The position numbers were made by a program, and so were the translations under genes. Below are positions 16,668 through 24,193 of a stretch of 41,960 nucleotides of DNA, piece by piece. Origin of the DNA: Oscillospiraceae bacterium (GTDB lineage Bacteria > Bacillota > Clostridia > Oscillospirales > Acutalibacteraceae). Location: contig CAJTCU010000023.1 in NCBI GenBank assembly GCA_910574935.1, positions 1 to 41,960 of the forward strand. Direction: 5' to 3'. Under the pieces are notes generated by a model. That model did not search any database. It saw nothing but the letters and a program-made list of their open reading frames with translations, and was not told where the DNA came from. How positions within the stretch are numbered: the first letter of the stretch is position 1; every line of letters begins with the position of its first letter.

Positions 16668-16918
16668 GACCCGGTCGGTCTTGCTTTCGGTGAAGTTAGG
16701 CGCTTTACATTCCTCCTAAAAATTTTCTCTGGAAACGCAAAAAGGGATCAAAGATTTCTCTCTGGTCCCTCTCAAAAAATATTTTGCTTTTTCTGTGCTG
16801 GCTCGTGTTTTGTCAACCACGCAGGTTCAGATCCCAAAAATCGAAGACTTGCCGTAGGCAATGTCTTTGGCATCCCCCAAAACACGGGATTTTTTACGGC
16901 CCGTTTTCTGCCCTTTAA

Positions 16919-16957
16919 ACGTCGAAATCCCCTAGAAGTTCTAGGGGATTTCGACGT
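16919..16957. repeat. Perfect 39-base inverted repeat after the recombinase gene
   Basis: Nineteen bases (16919-16937) are exactly complementary to 16939-16957 with a single central base. It lies 19 bases beyond the recombinase stop. The flank in the direction of transcription is only weakly T-rich, so it may be a terminator or an end structure of the element. Confidence 0.65.
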
Positions 16958-16975
16958 GGCATCTTTTTTGTAAGG

Positions 16976-18481
16976 TCATCTTGGTGGAGCGTCCGCAACC
17001 AACGGTGAACACCCCGCATAGCCGGAAACGTCACTTTCAAAGTGTCCTTCTATCTCGTCCAGAAGAATATCATCAATGGTGATCGGCCTGTCCCCGCCGT
17101 TGAGGATCAGCGTCATTCTATCGTCGTAAAGGTAGATGGCCCGCAGGAAAATATTCACTATTCCCCGGCGGCTGTTTTCGTCGTTGATATTTCCCCGTTT
17201 CAGCGAGTAGAGAAATGCTTTGATTTGCGGTGCGGTGAATGTGACCTGCTTTCCCATTTCTATGGCAAGCTGGCCCTGCAACTCGTCCTTTTCCCGCTTG
17301 CGCTTCTCAATGCGCTCGGTGATCATATCCACCGCCTGCCCACGCTCCAAGGCTTTCCAGAGGTTTTCTATGGCGGCGTCCGCCTCCTGTATCGCCGCCT
17401 TAATGCGCTTAATGGCGGAGCTGTCATAGTCGGCCTCACAAGCGGCAGCAACCGCGAGGGCAATTTTCTCAATATTGCTGTCTGTCAACAACTTGCGGCA
17501 CTCCAAAACAACCCTGTCCTCGATTTTCTGCTTGTTGACAACTTTCTTCCGGCAGGTCTTTTTCTTGGCGCTCTTGCAGGCGTAGTAGCGGTAGGCCGTC
17601 CCGGATTTTCCCGTTCCGCCGTAGCCGGTCATCATCTCCCGGCAGTAGCCGCAAAACAGCTTCGTCGTCAGCAGATATTCCTCTCGCCCCCTGGAACGGG
17701 CGGGAGCTTTTTTGTTGCGGTCAAGGATATGCTGTACCCGCTGAAAAAGCTCGTCCTCAATGATGCGGGGCATCCCGCCCGGCGTTTCCGTGTCCTTGTA
17801 GATGTAATAGCCGATGTACCGCTTGTTCCGCAAAAGCCGGTGCAGACTGTTCTTGTTGAACTCCTTGCCCTGGGAGGTCTTGACCTGCTTCGAGTTGAGA
17901 TATTTCGTGATTTCAGCGACGGTTTTTCCGCTGGCGTACATCTCAAAAATCTCCCGGACAATAGCAGCACCCTCCGGGTCAACATGGAAGCGGCGTTCCT
18001 CGTCCACATAGTAGCCAAGGCCCGAATTGCTCCCATTGCTCAAACACTTTTCGGCGTTGATGTCCATGCCCCGCCGTATCTTTTGGGACAACTCCGCCGA
18101 GTAGTATTCGGCCATGCTTTCCAACACGCCCTCCACCAAAATGCCGCTGGCGTCGTCGCTGATATTTTCCCTGGCGGAGATCACCCGGACACCGTTCTTT
18201 TTCAGCTTGGCCTTGTTGATGGCGCTGTCATAGCGGTTCCGGGCGAAGCGGTCAAGCTGGTAGACAAGCACGCCCTCGAAGATGTGTTTGTCGCTGTCGG
18301 CAATCATACGCTGGAACTCGGCCCGGCTGTCCGTTGTACCGCTCTGCGCCCGGTCGATGTATTCACCAATCACAATATGTCCGTTGTTCTTGGCAAACTC
18401 GTAGCAGGTTTGAAGCTGGCCCTCGATGGATTGTTCCGTCTGGCTGTGGCTGGAATATCGGGCGTAAATGACGATGTTCAC
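16976..18481 (-). CDS. Large serine recombinase
   Basis: The 501-residue protein has an N-terminal resolvase domain with YARYSS (catalytic serine residue 10), YQLDRFARN and ARENISDDASG. It continues with a recombinase domain (about 150-250), a zinc ribbon (FCGYCREMM, then ACKSAKKKTCRK), a coiled-coil near 370-420 and a beta-rich C-terminus. It is similar in layout to TnpX/CcrB-like enzymes of transposons and small elements. It starts with GTG 18481, whose last two bases overlap the XRE repressor's TGA, so both genes are one operon. The last residues (SPLVADAPPR) may be an extension. It probably moves the element that carries 16976-19251. Confidence 0.9.
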   Translation of the reverse strand: MNIVIYARYSSHSQTEQSIEGQLQTCYEFAKNNGHIVIGEYIDRAQSGTTDSRAEFQRMIADSDKHIFEGVLVYQLDRFARNRYDSAINKAKLKKNGVRVISARENISDDASGILVEGVLESMAEYYSAELSQKIRRGMDINAEKCLSNGSNSGLGYYVDEERRFHVDPEGAAIVREIFEMYASGKTVAEITKYLNSKQVKTSQGKEFNKNSLHRLLRNKRYIGYYIYKDTETPGGMPRIIEDELFQRVQHILDRNKKAPARSRGREEYLLTTKLFCGYCREMMTGYGGTGKSGTAYRYYACKSAKKKTCRKKVVNKQKIEDRVVLECRKLLTDSNIEKIALAVAAACEADYDSSAIKRIKAAIQEADAAIENLWKALERGQAVDMITERIEKRKREKDELQGQLAIEMGKQVTFTAPQIKAFLYSLKRGNINDENSRRGIVNIFLRAIYLYDDRMTLILNGGDRPITIDDILLDEIEGHFESDVSGYAGCSPLVADAPPR

Positions 18482-18834
18482 TTTTTCACCCCCTCCAGCA
18501 TTTCAACGATGGCTTTTTTCAAGCGGTCATTCAAGGGCGAGGCTGGGTCAAAGCACATCTCCACAAACCGCCTCATGTCCTTATCTTCCTCCAGAATTTT
18601 GGGCTTGTACTCGTACAGCTTGCCCTGGGGCTTTTCAGTGCGGCAGCAAAGATAGTCCATCGACACATCGAAGTAATCCGCATACCAGATCAGCACTTTG
18701 ATGGGAGCGGCGGAGTAGCCTGTTTCGTATCGATTGATGGTAGCCTGGGGGATGCCAGCGATTTTTCCAAATTTGGCTTGGGATAACCCGATGCCCTCCC
18801 GAAGCGTTCTCATTCTTTTGCCTATATCGCTCAA
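18478..18834 (-). CDS. XRE-family repressor upstream of the recombinase
   Basis: This is a 118-residue protein with an N-terminal HTH (GKRMRTLREGIGLSQAKFG, then IPQATINRYE) and a C-terminal helical part (YADYFDVSMDYL, the usual XRE motif). A GTG at 18843 lies inside the Shine-Dalgarno AGGAGGTGAG, so TTG 18834 with normal spacing is the better start. It overlaps the recombinase start and is divergent from the HTH gene at 18928. It likely represses the shared promoter region and so controls recombinase expression. Confidence 0.85.
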   Translation of the reverse strand: MSDIGKRMRTLREGIGLSQAKFGKIAGIPQATINRYETGYSAAPIKVLIWYADYFDVSMDYLCCRTEKPQGKLYEYKPKILEEDKDMRRFVEMCFDPASPLNDRLKKAIVEMLEGVKK

Positions 18835-18859
18835 ATTGCTCACCTCCTGTCGTACTGAT

Positions 18860-18888
18860 AGTATAGCAGAAAGTGAGATTTCTGTAAA
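18860..18888 (-). promoter_or_regulatory. Promoter of the XRE-recombinase operon
   Basis: Reading the minus strand, TTTACA (18888-18883), 17 bases, then TATACT (18865-18860) gives a good sigma-A promoter. It ends 26 bases before the TTG start. Confidence 0.7.
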
Positions 18889-18927
18889 TCCAAATTATGA
18901 ATTATAAAGAAAGGAGATGTGAATACT

Positions 18928-19251
18928 ATGCCAGTATTTCATGTCAAGAAAACCACAGATTACACCGTCATGTCCAACTACCATCTGCGGGACAAATCCC
19001 TGTCCCTGAAAGCCAAGGGCCTCCTATCGCAAATGTTGTCACTCCCGGAAGAATGGGACTATACCCTGCAAGGGCTGGCCTACATCAACCGGGAGCAAAT
19101 CGATGCCATTCGTCAGGCAGTCCACGAGCTGGAGCGGGCCGGGTATATCGTGCGGACGAGGGAACGGGACAGCCGGGGACATCTGCAGGGAGCGGAGTAC
19201 ACCATCTATGAACAGCCGCAGTCGCTGCCCGATTTACCGGCGTTGGAATAA
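18928..19251 (+). pseudogene. HTH replication-initiator-like protein, truncated by in-frame stops
   Basis: From ATG 18928 (AAAGGAG upstream) the 107 residues match the conserved N-terminal winged helix of element-encoded replication proteins: MPVFHV, MSNYHLRDKSLSLKAKGLLS, WDYTLQGLAYINRE and AGYIVRTRERD. Relatives continue with a repetitive 'NP...EKPT' linker and a C-terminal domain. Here TAA at 19249 is followed in the same frame by codons for GNPMLEKPM, TAG, ANPTQ and TAA, so the linker is still visible but interrupted by three stops. The C-terminal domain is absent. It is divergent from the XRE repressor, which probably regulates it too. Confidence 0.75.
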
Positions 19252-19785
19252 CCTGCATCGGGAAATCCAATGTTGGAAAAGCCTATGTAGGCAAATCCGA
19301 CGCAATAAAATAAAGATAGAAGTAAATAAAGAAAAAACAAGTAAAGACCAATCAATTACCCATTCCTTTCCTATCCGTTCCTTGGGAAACGAGCGACAAA
19401 GCCGCCAGAAGGGAATGGAAGGGAGAGGCAGGGAGGTCAAATAGCAGCAGGAGTTATCATAGATGTTATCTGACCCGCAGAAACCGTACAGACGCGAAGC
19501 GGGTGTACGGTTCCTGCGGGTGCCGCAAGAGGGCCGCGGCCCTCTTGCGTGACAGTACAGCTTTACAGATCAGAACAAGCCAGGATAGGACACCGGAGTA
19601 TCGGTTTCCTGTCCTGGCTTGTTTCTTCCTTGTTTCTACGCAGTTAGAAGTCCATTTTCGAGGGTGTAGGTTAAATCGTATTACCCCCTGTGTGACTGCT
19701 GTTTGAAAGCCTTGAAAATAGGCCGCTGAACAGGCCCTAAATGCGTAGGCTGATTTGGAAACTATATCTCTTAAAACACTAATTA
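19252..19785. other. Gene-free stretch with palindromes and a terminator
   Basis: It contains the decayed linker of the preceding gene, an inverted repeat around 19487-19513 (AACCGTACA with TGTACGGTT), a perfect 26-base palindrome at 19524-19549, and the terminator at 19575-19627. Composition changes from GC-rich to AT-rich at about 19630-19740, marking the left edge of the TIR-caspase island. Confidence 0.6.
19575..19627. terminator. Strong bidirectional terminator
   Basis: ACAAGCCAGGA pairs with TCCTGGCTTGT, with inner pairs CACCGG/TCGGTT, and T-rich flanks follow. It closes the preceding element on its right side. Confidence 0.8.
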
Positions 19786-20166
19786 TTAGACATGGGTATC
19801 AATCCATGCTTCTAAACTATCTTTTCTCTTAGCTACCACTGGGATGCCTAAGTCTGAAATACGTGTACTTGTATTATCAGTAATTTTCACAGCCACTACC
19901 GGTTTGCCAATGCTCAGTGCATACTCAATTTCATCAATCGCCATTCCAGAATTATTAGCTGGGCGGTTAGAACAAACAACAACACTGGCATATTTGATTT
20001 GTAATTTAATCTGTGGGTCGACATTGTAACGCTTATCAATTTTATCAAAGGGGTCACTACTCGGAACGGAATAATCTCTCACTGCATATTTTGTACGGCT
20101 AAGCAAGGCACTGATTTCTGGATAATCGTCATTGTTCCAACGGTGGGGGATAAACACGTTAATCAT
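19786..20166 (-). CDS. ThsB-like TIR domain protein (DUF1863 type)
   Basis: The 126-residue protein is a stand-alone TIR fold of the DUF1863/ThsB type. It has strand A 'INVFIPHRW', the family motif YSVPSSDPF (residues 32-40), 'YASVVVCSNR' for the central strand, and DEIEYALSIGKPVVAVK (residues 78-94), where Glu79 or Glu81 is the expected NAD-cleaving glutamate. In Thoeris systems such a TIR senses infection and makes a cyclic-ADPR-type signal that activates an effector. It lies 15 bases downstream of the caspase gene with AAGGAGG as binding site, so they are one operon. AT-rich base use differs from both flanks. It is about half the length of many ThsB proteins but spans the complete domain. 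Confidence 0.85.
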   Translation of the reverse strand: MINVFIPHRWNNDDYPEISALLSRTKYAVRDYSVPSSDPFDKIDKRYNVDPQIKLQIKYASVVVCSNRPANNSGMAIDEIEYALSIGKPVVAVKITDNTSTRISDLGIPVVAKRKDSLEAWIDTHV

Positions 20167-20181
20167 CTTATGAGCCTCCTT

Positions 20182-21150
20182 TTATATTGTGTTCTTATTT
20201 ACAAGATTCCAATAATGCTGCCCCTGTGCAGTTAATTTGCAAGACTTACGATGTATTGCAGCATAATACATATGTTCCTCACCTACAGGGATTACCAAAT
20301 TGAGTTTTGCATATTTTTGCAAAATTGAAAAAATAGCCTCATGCTCCTTATTTACGTCTTTTATATCTGCTTCATGTTTATCTGGCTCATATGTAGGATC
20401 TAATGGGTATTCATCATATGGTGATACAAAAAAGCTCGTTATCTTTCTCAATTCGGATATTTGAATTGGCGGTGCATTTTTTCTCAATGAAACAAAACGA
20501 TTAATATTCGCCTTAAATACTGGCCGTTGCTCCCATGCCCCCAACGAGCGGTCAATATAAGAATAAACACTACCAGGTGAAACTTCACCAAGTAAATTCA
20601 TGGCTCCACCATATAATGCCTCTACCAATAGAGACGTAAATACTCCATGTCCATTTTCCTCTGTAGCATATTCTGATTCTTCACAAGCGGCCAGGATTGT
20701 TGTGCCGTCATGTAAAACTGAATAATTTGTCATTTCAGCAGAATTAGCAACTGCCCCACTAAAGCAACTGTCGAGAATAATAATTTTGTTTTGAGCTCTT
20801 GACTTTGCTACAAAACCCATAATCTCATTTAGAGATAGTCCCTCGTCTGGACGTGTTACTTCACTGGTACATAAGTAGCCGCCTAATGCATCAAAACTAC
20901 CATGTCCAGAATAATAAAACACAGCAATCTCTGATTCACTCTTAAATAAATCCTCAACTGCGTCTCTCAAAGCGTTCCTGGTAATATAGGAGGCTTCGCT
21001 TGTCGCACACATCGATTTTACTTCAAAATTTAGAGTTCCATCTCCATGGCGTTCCAAAACCGCTTTTACAGAATTAGCGTCATTTACACATCCATGCAGA
21101 TCATTTATAGATTCATAACAATCTATTCCAACGCACAATGCTTTTCTCAT
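20182..21150 (-). CDS. Caspase-like (peptidase C14) protease, candidate TIR-activated effector
   Basis: ATG 21150 is chosen because the conserved 'KALCVGID' strand begins at residue 3; the longer frame upstream has no homology. The caspase fold spans residues 1-220: catalytic His83 in YYSGHGS and Cys129 in LDSCFSGA, with ILAACEESEYATE and GVFTSLLVEAL after it. Residues 230-322 form a distinct C-terminal domain (YDEYPLDPTYEP, EHMYYAAIHRKSCKLT, QHYWNLV), a candidate ligand-sensing module. No membrane segment or signal peptide is seen, so it acts in the cytosol. With the TIR gene it matches the make-up of type IV Thoeris, where the TIR product activates caspase-like proteolysis and stops the infected cell. 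Confidence 0.88.
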   Translation of the reverse strand: MRKALCVGIDCYESINDLHGCVNDANSVKAVLERHGDGTLNFEVKSMCATSEASYITRNALRDAVEDLFKSESEIAVFYYSGHGSFDALGGYLCTSEVTRPDEGLSLNEIMGFVAKSRAQNKIIILDSCFSGAVANSAEMTNYSVLHDGTTILAACEESEYATEENGHGVFTSLLVEALYGGAMNLLGEVSPGSVYSYIDRSLGAWEQRPVFKANINRFVSLRKNAPPIQISELRKITSFFVSPYDEYPLDPTYEPDKHEADIKDVNKEHEAIFSILQKYAKLNLVIPVGEEHMYYAAIHRKSCKLTAQGQHYWNLVNKNTI

Positions 21151-21199
21151 TTTTAGATACCCCCATTTTAACGAAAGAACAAACATCAATTTCAAAATC

Positions 21200-21228
21200 A
21201 TTATAGCATAGAACAAAACAGATTTCAA
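21200..21228 (-). promoter_or_regulatory. Extended -10 promoter of the caspase-TIR operon
   Basis: On the minus strand TTGAAA (21228-21223), 17 bases, and TATAAT (21205-21200) preceded by TGC give a strong extended -10 promoter, 50 bases before the caspase start. The operon can thus be expressed without the WYL gene. Confidence 0.8.
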
Positions 21229-21245
21229 TCCCCCATAACAAGGGT

Positions 21246-21260
21246 TTGGGACTATCCCAA
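21246..21260. promoter_or_regulatory. Palindrome upstream of the caspase promoter
   Basis: TTGGGA and TCCCAA flank CTA. It lies 18 bases upstream of the -35 box, a position suited to a regulator of the caspase-TIR operon. Confidence 0.4.
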
Positions 21261-21265
21261 CAAGC

Positions 21266-21329
21266 AAAAACGGACACGGCCCGGCAGGGAGCGGATTTGG
21301 CCGTTTTTCGGGAGTGTGGCCACACTCCC
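21266..21329. terminator. Hairpins between the WYL gene and the caspase operon
   Basis: AAAAACGG (21266-21273) and CCGTTTTT (21301-21308) form a symmetric stem usable on either strand. Next to it GGGAGTGTGG and CCACACTCCC form a perfect 20-base palindrome at 21310-21329. They would end WYL transcripts before the caspase promoter. Confidence 0.55.
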
Positions 21330-21380
21330 TATGCTTGCTCTGATAGTGTTCCCTCCGCTCCGCTTCTTCTGTTCTCCACG

Positions 21381-22232
21381 TCAATGCTTACCGTATATAG
21401 CAACTATCTCGCAAATTCTGCGTTTCATTTCTGTGCGAATATGTGGAGGCTCGATGCACTCACATTTATCCCCAAATCCAAGGAGAATATCATAATAATA
21501 CTCGTTTTCAATAAATGGAAAATTCACAAAGTAATGTTCCTCGCCATCTGGCACAAAGTGGTCTTGGGCACAATATTCAAGCACCCTATCCAGTATAGAT
21601 TTATGAATACGAATTTTGACTTCCGTTTGCATCGCCACCAAAGTTTCCTCAAAATCCAAAATCGGTTTTTGATAATTTCGTGGAATAAAAGTGTCCTGCT
21701 CCATTTTCAGGTCTGACATACGGGACAGCCTAAATAGGCGATAGTCGTTCCTGTGATAGCAGTACCCATAAAAATACCAATGACTGCTTTTCAACACAAG
21801 CTGATACGGTTCAACCGTCCGAACAGTTTTATTCCCATGGTGAGCTGTATACTCAAAGGAAAGCAGTCTGCAATTTTGCAAAGCGGCTTTGATCGTTTCC
21901 AAATATGGCTGTATATTTTGGTTACCTATCCACGGACTTAAATCTATACAAATTTGATTTGTTTTTATCTCAATGTCTTTCGCCTTTTCAGCAGGAATAA
22001 AACTTTTAACCTTCGCGAGAGCGTTTACCAGTTCATCTCCCCGTACTATATTGGAAAGGCTGGAAAGCCCCATCAAGATTGCGGAAAGATCACTAGTTGA
22101 GAAAACCTTTTTGTCAATCTTATATTCCGGCATAATTTCAAAGCCGCCGCCAACTCCTGATGTGGAGCGAATATGAATGGCTCCTATTAGGAACACTGTA
22201 ATATCAAGGCTTTTCGGAGCCTGCAACCACAA
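21381..22232 (-). pseudogene. WYL-domain regulator lacking its N-terminal HTH
   Basis: From about residue 16 the sequence is a typical YafY-like WYL protein: RSTSGVGGGFEIMPEYKID, the WYL sensor domain (FEYTAHHGNKTVRTVEPYQLVL, WYFYGYCYHRNDYRLFRLSRM) and the WCX C-terminal part. The preceding winged helix of about 40 residues that binds DNA is absent and replaced by unrelated sequence, close to where the conjugative element begins. WYL proteins sense nucleotides or nucleic acids and often control defence genes. This one is probably a broken regulator of the adjacent island; the domain could still be translated from an internal start such as the Met of MPEYKID. Confidence 0.8.
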
Positions 22233-22266
22233 AAAAATAAAATTAGAGCTATCACATTACGCAGAA

Positions 22267-22302
22267 AGCCGTCCGGGAAGAAAAAACGGGCGGCTTTTTT
22301 GC
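22267..22302 (+). terminator. Terminator hairpin before the conjugative element genes
   Basis: AGCCGTCC pairs with GGGCGGCT around an A-rich loop and is followed by TTTTT. It sits between the WYL remnant and parB. Confidence 0.65.
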
Positions 22303-22392
22303 GTGGATAGCCGGGAGGGAGGCGAAAAAATAGTAACAAACTTTTAACACAAAATTTGTGCAACATTCACGAAAATAAAAAGGAGGTAACGA

Positions 22393-23874
22393 ATGGCAGA
22401 CGAAAAGCTGAACACGAGCCCGGAGGAAAATCCCCAGCCCAGCCTGTTCGATACGGGCCCGGCTGAGGCTCCCACGCCGGAGCCCCCGGCCCCGGAGAAA
22501 GCCCCCGAGCAGGCCGCCGGGGAACCACCCGCGCAGGATGCCCCCGCTGGGGCCCCCGGCGAGGTGAACGTATCCGCTGACCAGATTGAAAAGCTGATGG
22601 CGGAGCGCCGGGCGGCGGAACGTGCGGAGGTGGAGAAGAACGAGCCGCCCGAACCGGAACAGCCGCCCACCCCGGCCCCGGAGGAAAAGGCCCCCGCCAA
22701 AAAGGGAAAGGCCGCCGAGGAAAAAACGCCCACCCCGGAGGATAAGCCCAAGGGCAGGCGTGGCCGCAAGCCGAAGGAGGAAAAAGCGGAGCCCGGCAAG
22801 CCGGGAGGGACGGGGGCCCGCCGTGGCCGCCAGGCCAAGGCTGACAAGGCGGCCACGGACAAGCCCCCGTCCCCACCTCGAGACAAAATGTCCCAAAGCA
22901 AAGGGACAAAAGCCGCCACGGTAAAGGGCAAAGAAGAGGCCCCCGCCGCTCCCCAGCCTGCGCCGGAAGCGCCGCCCCAGCCCCGTGACGCGACCCGCGC
23001 CGAAAAGGAAGAGATTGTTTATCTCAACCTCTCGGAGCTGTTCCCGTTCAAAGACCATCCCTTTGGTGTCCGTGACGATGCGGAAATGAAAGGGCTTGTG
23101 GAGTCCGTCAAGGACAACGGCGTACACCAGCCCGCGCTGGTGCGTCCCCGGGAGGGCGGCGGCTATGAAATCATCGCGGGCCACCGCCGCCAGCGGGCCA
23201 GTGAGCTGGCCGGGTTTGCAAATATGCCCTGTATCGTCCGCAACATGACGGATGACGAGGCCATCCTTGCGATGACGGACGACAACCTGCGCCACCGGGA
23301 AAAGATTCTGCCGATGGAAAAGGCCCAGTCTCTGAAAATGCAGGTGGAGGCCATCAGCCATCAGGGGACGAAGATGGAGGGCGTGGCCGCCGGGGACGTG
23401 GGGAAACGCTCCACGGAAATCGTGGGGGAACGGAACGGCATGAACTACAAGCAGGTACAGCGGTATATCCGGCTGACCGAGCTTGTGCCGGAGCTCCAGT
23501 CTATGGTGAACGAGAAAAAGCTGTCTTTCACCCCCGCTGTTGAAATCTCGTTCATCAAGCCCAAAAACCAGAGGTTTATCGCCGTTTCCATTGAGGGCGA
23601 GCAGGCATCCCCCTCGCTCTCCCAGGCCCAGGAGCTCCGCAAGCTGGATAAGGACGGGAAACTGAACGGCGATGTGATTGACGGCATTTTGAGCCGTGAG
23701 AAAAAGGAGGTAGACAAGGTGATTATTTCCGCCGCTGAACTGAACAAGTATTTCGGCAAGGACACCACGCCCCGGGAGATGAAAGACCAGATTATGTCCC
23801 TGCTGGATGCGTGGAAAGAGAAACAGCCCCCGGAGCGCACCGCGCCGGAGAAAAAGACTGACCGGGAAAAGTAA
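22393..23874 (+). CDS. ParB/Spo0J-family protein with a long charged N-terminal region
   Basis: The 493-residue protein has a roughly 200-residue low-complexity N-terminus rich in Pro, Ala, Glu and Lys, then a ParB N-terminal domain (about 212-300): LSELFPFKDHPF, VESVKDNGVHQPALVRP and 'IIAGHRRQRASELAG' with the CTP-binding GHRR motif near residue 262. A HTH region (about 315-370) and a coiled C-terminal part follow. AAGGAGG precedes ATG 22393. In ICEs such proteins sit at the head of the transfer operon; roles in element partitioning or regulation are likely. One motif copy at 22880-22894 lies inside the N-terminal region, suggesting it grew by fusion of an intergenic sequence. Confidence 0.9.
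   Translation: MADEKLNTSPEENPQPSLFDTGPAEAPTPEPPAPEKAPEQAAGEPPAQDAPAGAPGEVNVSADQIEKLMAERRAAERAEVEKNEPPEPEQPPTPAPEEKAPAKKGKAAEEKTPTPEDKPKGRRGRKPKEEKAEPGKPGGTGARRGRQAKADKAATDKPPSPPRDKMSQSKGTKAATVKGKEEAPAAPQPAPEAPPQPRDATRAEKEEIVYLNLSELFPFKDHPFGVRDDAEMKGLVESVKDNGVHQPALVRPREGGGYEIIAGHRRQRASELAGFANMPCIVRNMTDDEAILAMTDDNLRHREKILPMEKAQSLKMQVEAISHQGTKMEGVAAGDVGKRSTEIVGERNGMNYKQVQRYIRLTELVPELQSMVNEKKLSFTPAVEISFIKPKNQRFIAVSIEGEQASPSLSQAQELRKLDKDGKLNGDVIDGILSREKKEVDKVIISAAELNKYFGKDTTPREMKDQIMSLLDAWKEKQPPERTAPEKKTDREK
22880..22894. repeat. Palindromic motif, copy 1 of 4
   Basis: GAGACAAAATGTCCC lies within the low-complexity part of the ParB-like gene. Other copies are at 23880, 25243 and 27616. Confidence 0.7.
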
Positions 23875-23877
23875 GCC

Positions 23878-23903
23878 TTGAGACATTTTGTCCCAAGGCT
23901 TTT
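23878..23903 (+). terminator. Terminator built on motif copy 2 of 4
   Basis: GAGACATTTTGTCCC at 23880-23894 is embedded in a longer stem (AGCCTTG with CAAGGCT) followed by TTTTCTCTTT, directly after the parB stop. Here the repeated motif forms a terminator. Confidence 0.7.
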
Positions 23904-23954
23904 CTCTTTCCCGCGCCCCTCCCCCGCGTCCTGCATGGCGTTCTTTTAGAGAGG

Positions 23955-24115
23955 GGCTCTGGTGGTATATCCCCCGTCGCCGCCTGCTACTGGGCACAGC
24001 CGGGAGTGGGCAGTCAAGGGGCGGAACGCCCGCCGCCTGCGGCGGCTTGCCCTTGACGGCCCGCCCCGGCTGTGCCACCCCTCCCGGCGCGGCGGGGGAT
24101 ATATCCTCCAGAGCC
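23955..24115 (+). ncRNA. Very long imperfect hairpin, candidate structured RNA or origin structure
   Basis: In a gene-free gap of 319 bases, three nested arms fold back on each other: GGCTCTGG...TATATCCCCC (23955-23975) with the region 24095-24115, GGCACAGCCGGG (about 23993-24004) with CCCGGCTGTGCC (24065-24076), AGTCAAGGG (24012-24020) with CCCTTGACG (24050-24058), and GCCGCC/GGCGGC at the tip. A second short hairpin (CTTTCCCAT/ATGGGAAAG) follows at 24121-24140. The shape is too long for a terminator. It could be a regulatory RNA, a 5' leader of the DUF4406-ArdA operon, or a transfer origin. Confidence 0.5.
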
Positions 24116-24193
24116 GCCCCCTTTCCCATGAATGGGAAAGGGCGGGGGGATAGGGCTGAACGACAACTATCAAAATATCGGAGGTAAACGACT

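Noticed and set aside
16503-16973. 156-residue plus-strand frame
   Set aside because: No RBS-start pair of quality, no domain, and it crosses the perfect palindrome; the minus-strand remnants have better codon use.
17042-18655. 537-residue plus-strand frame opposite the recombinase
   Set aside because: Shadow of the serine recombinase and XRE gene, which have catalytic motifs and overlap-coupled starts.
22252-24129. 625-residue minus-strand frame opposite parB
   Set aside because: Arises from the low-complexity GC-rich parB N-terminus; Gly/Arg/Leu-rich with no domain, and parB has an RBS and conserved domain.
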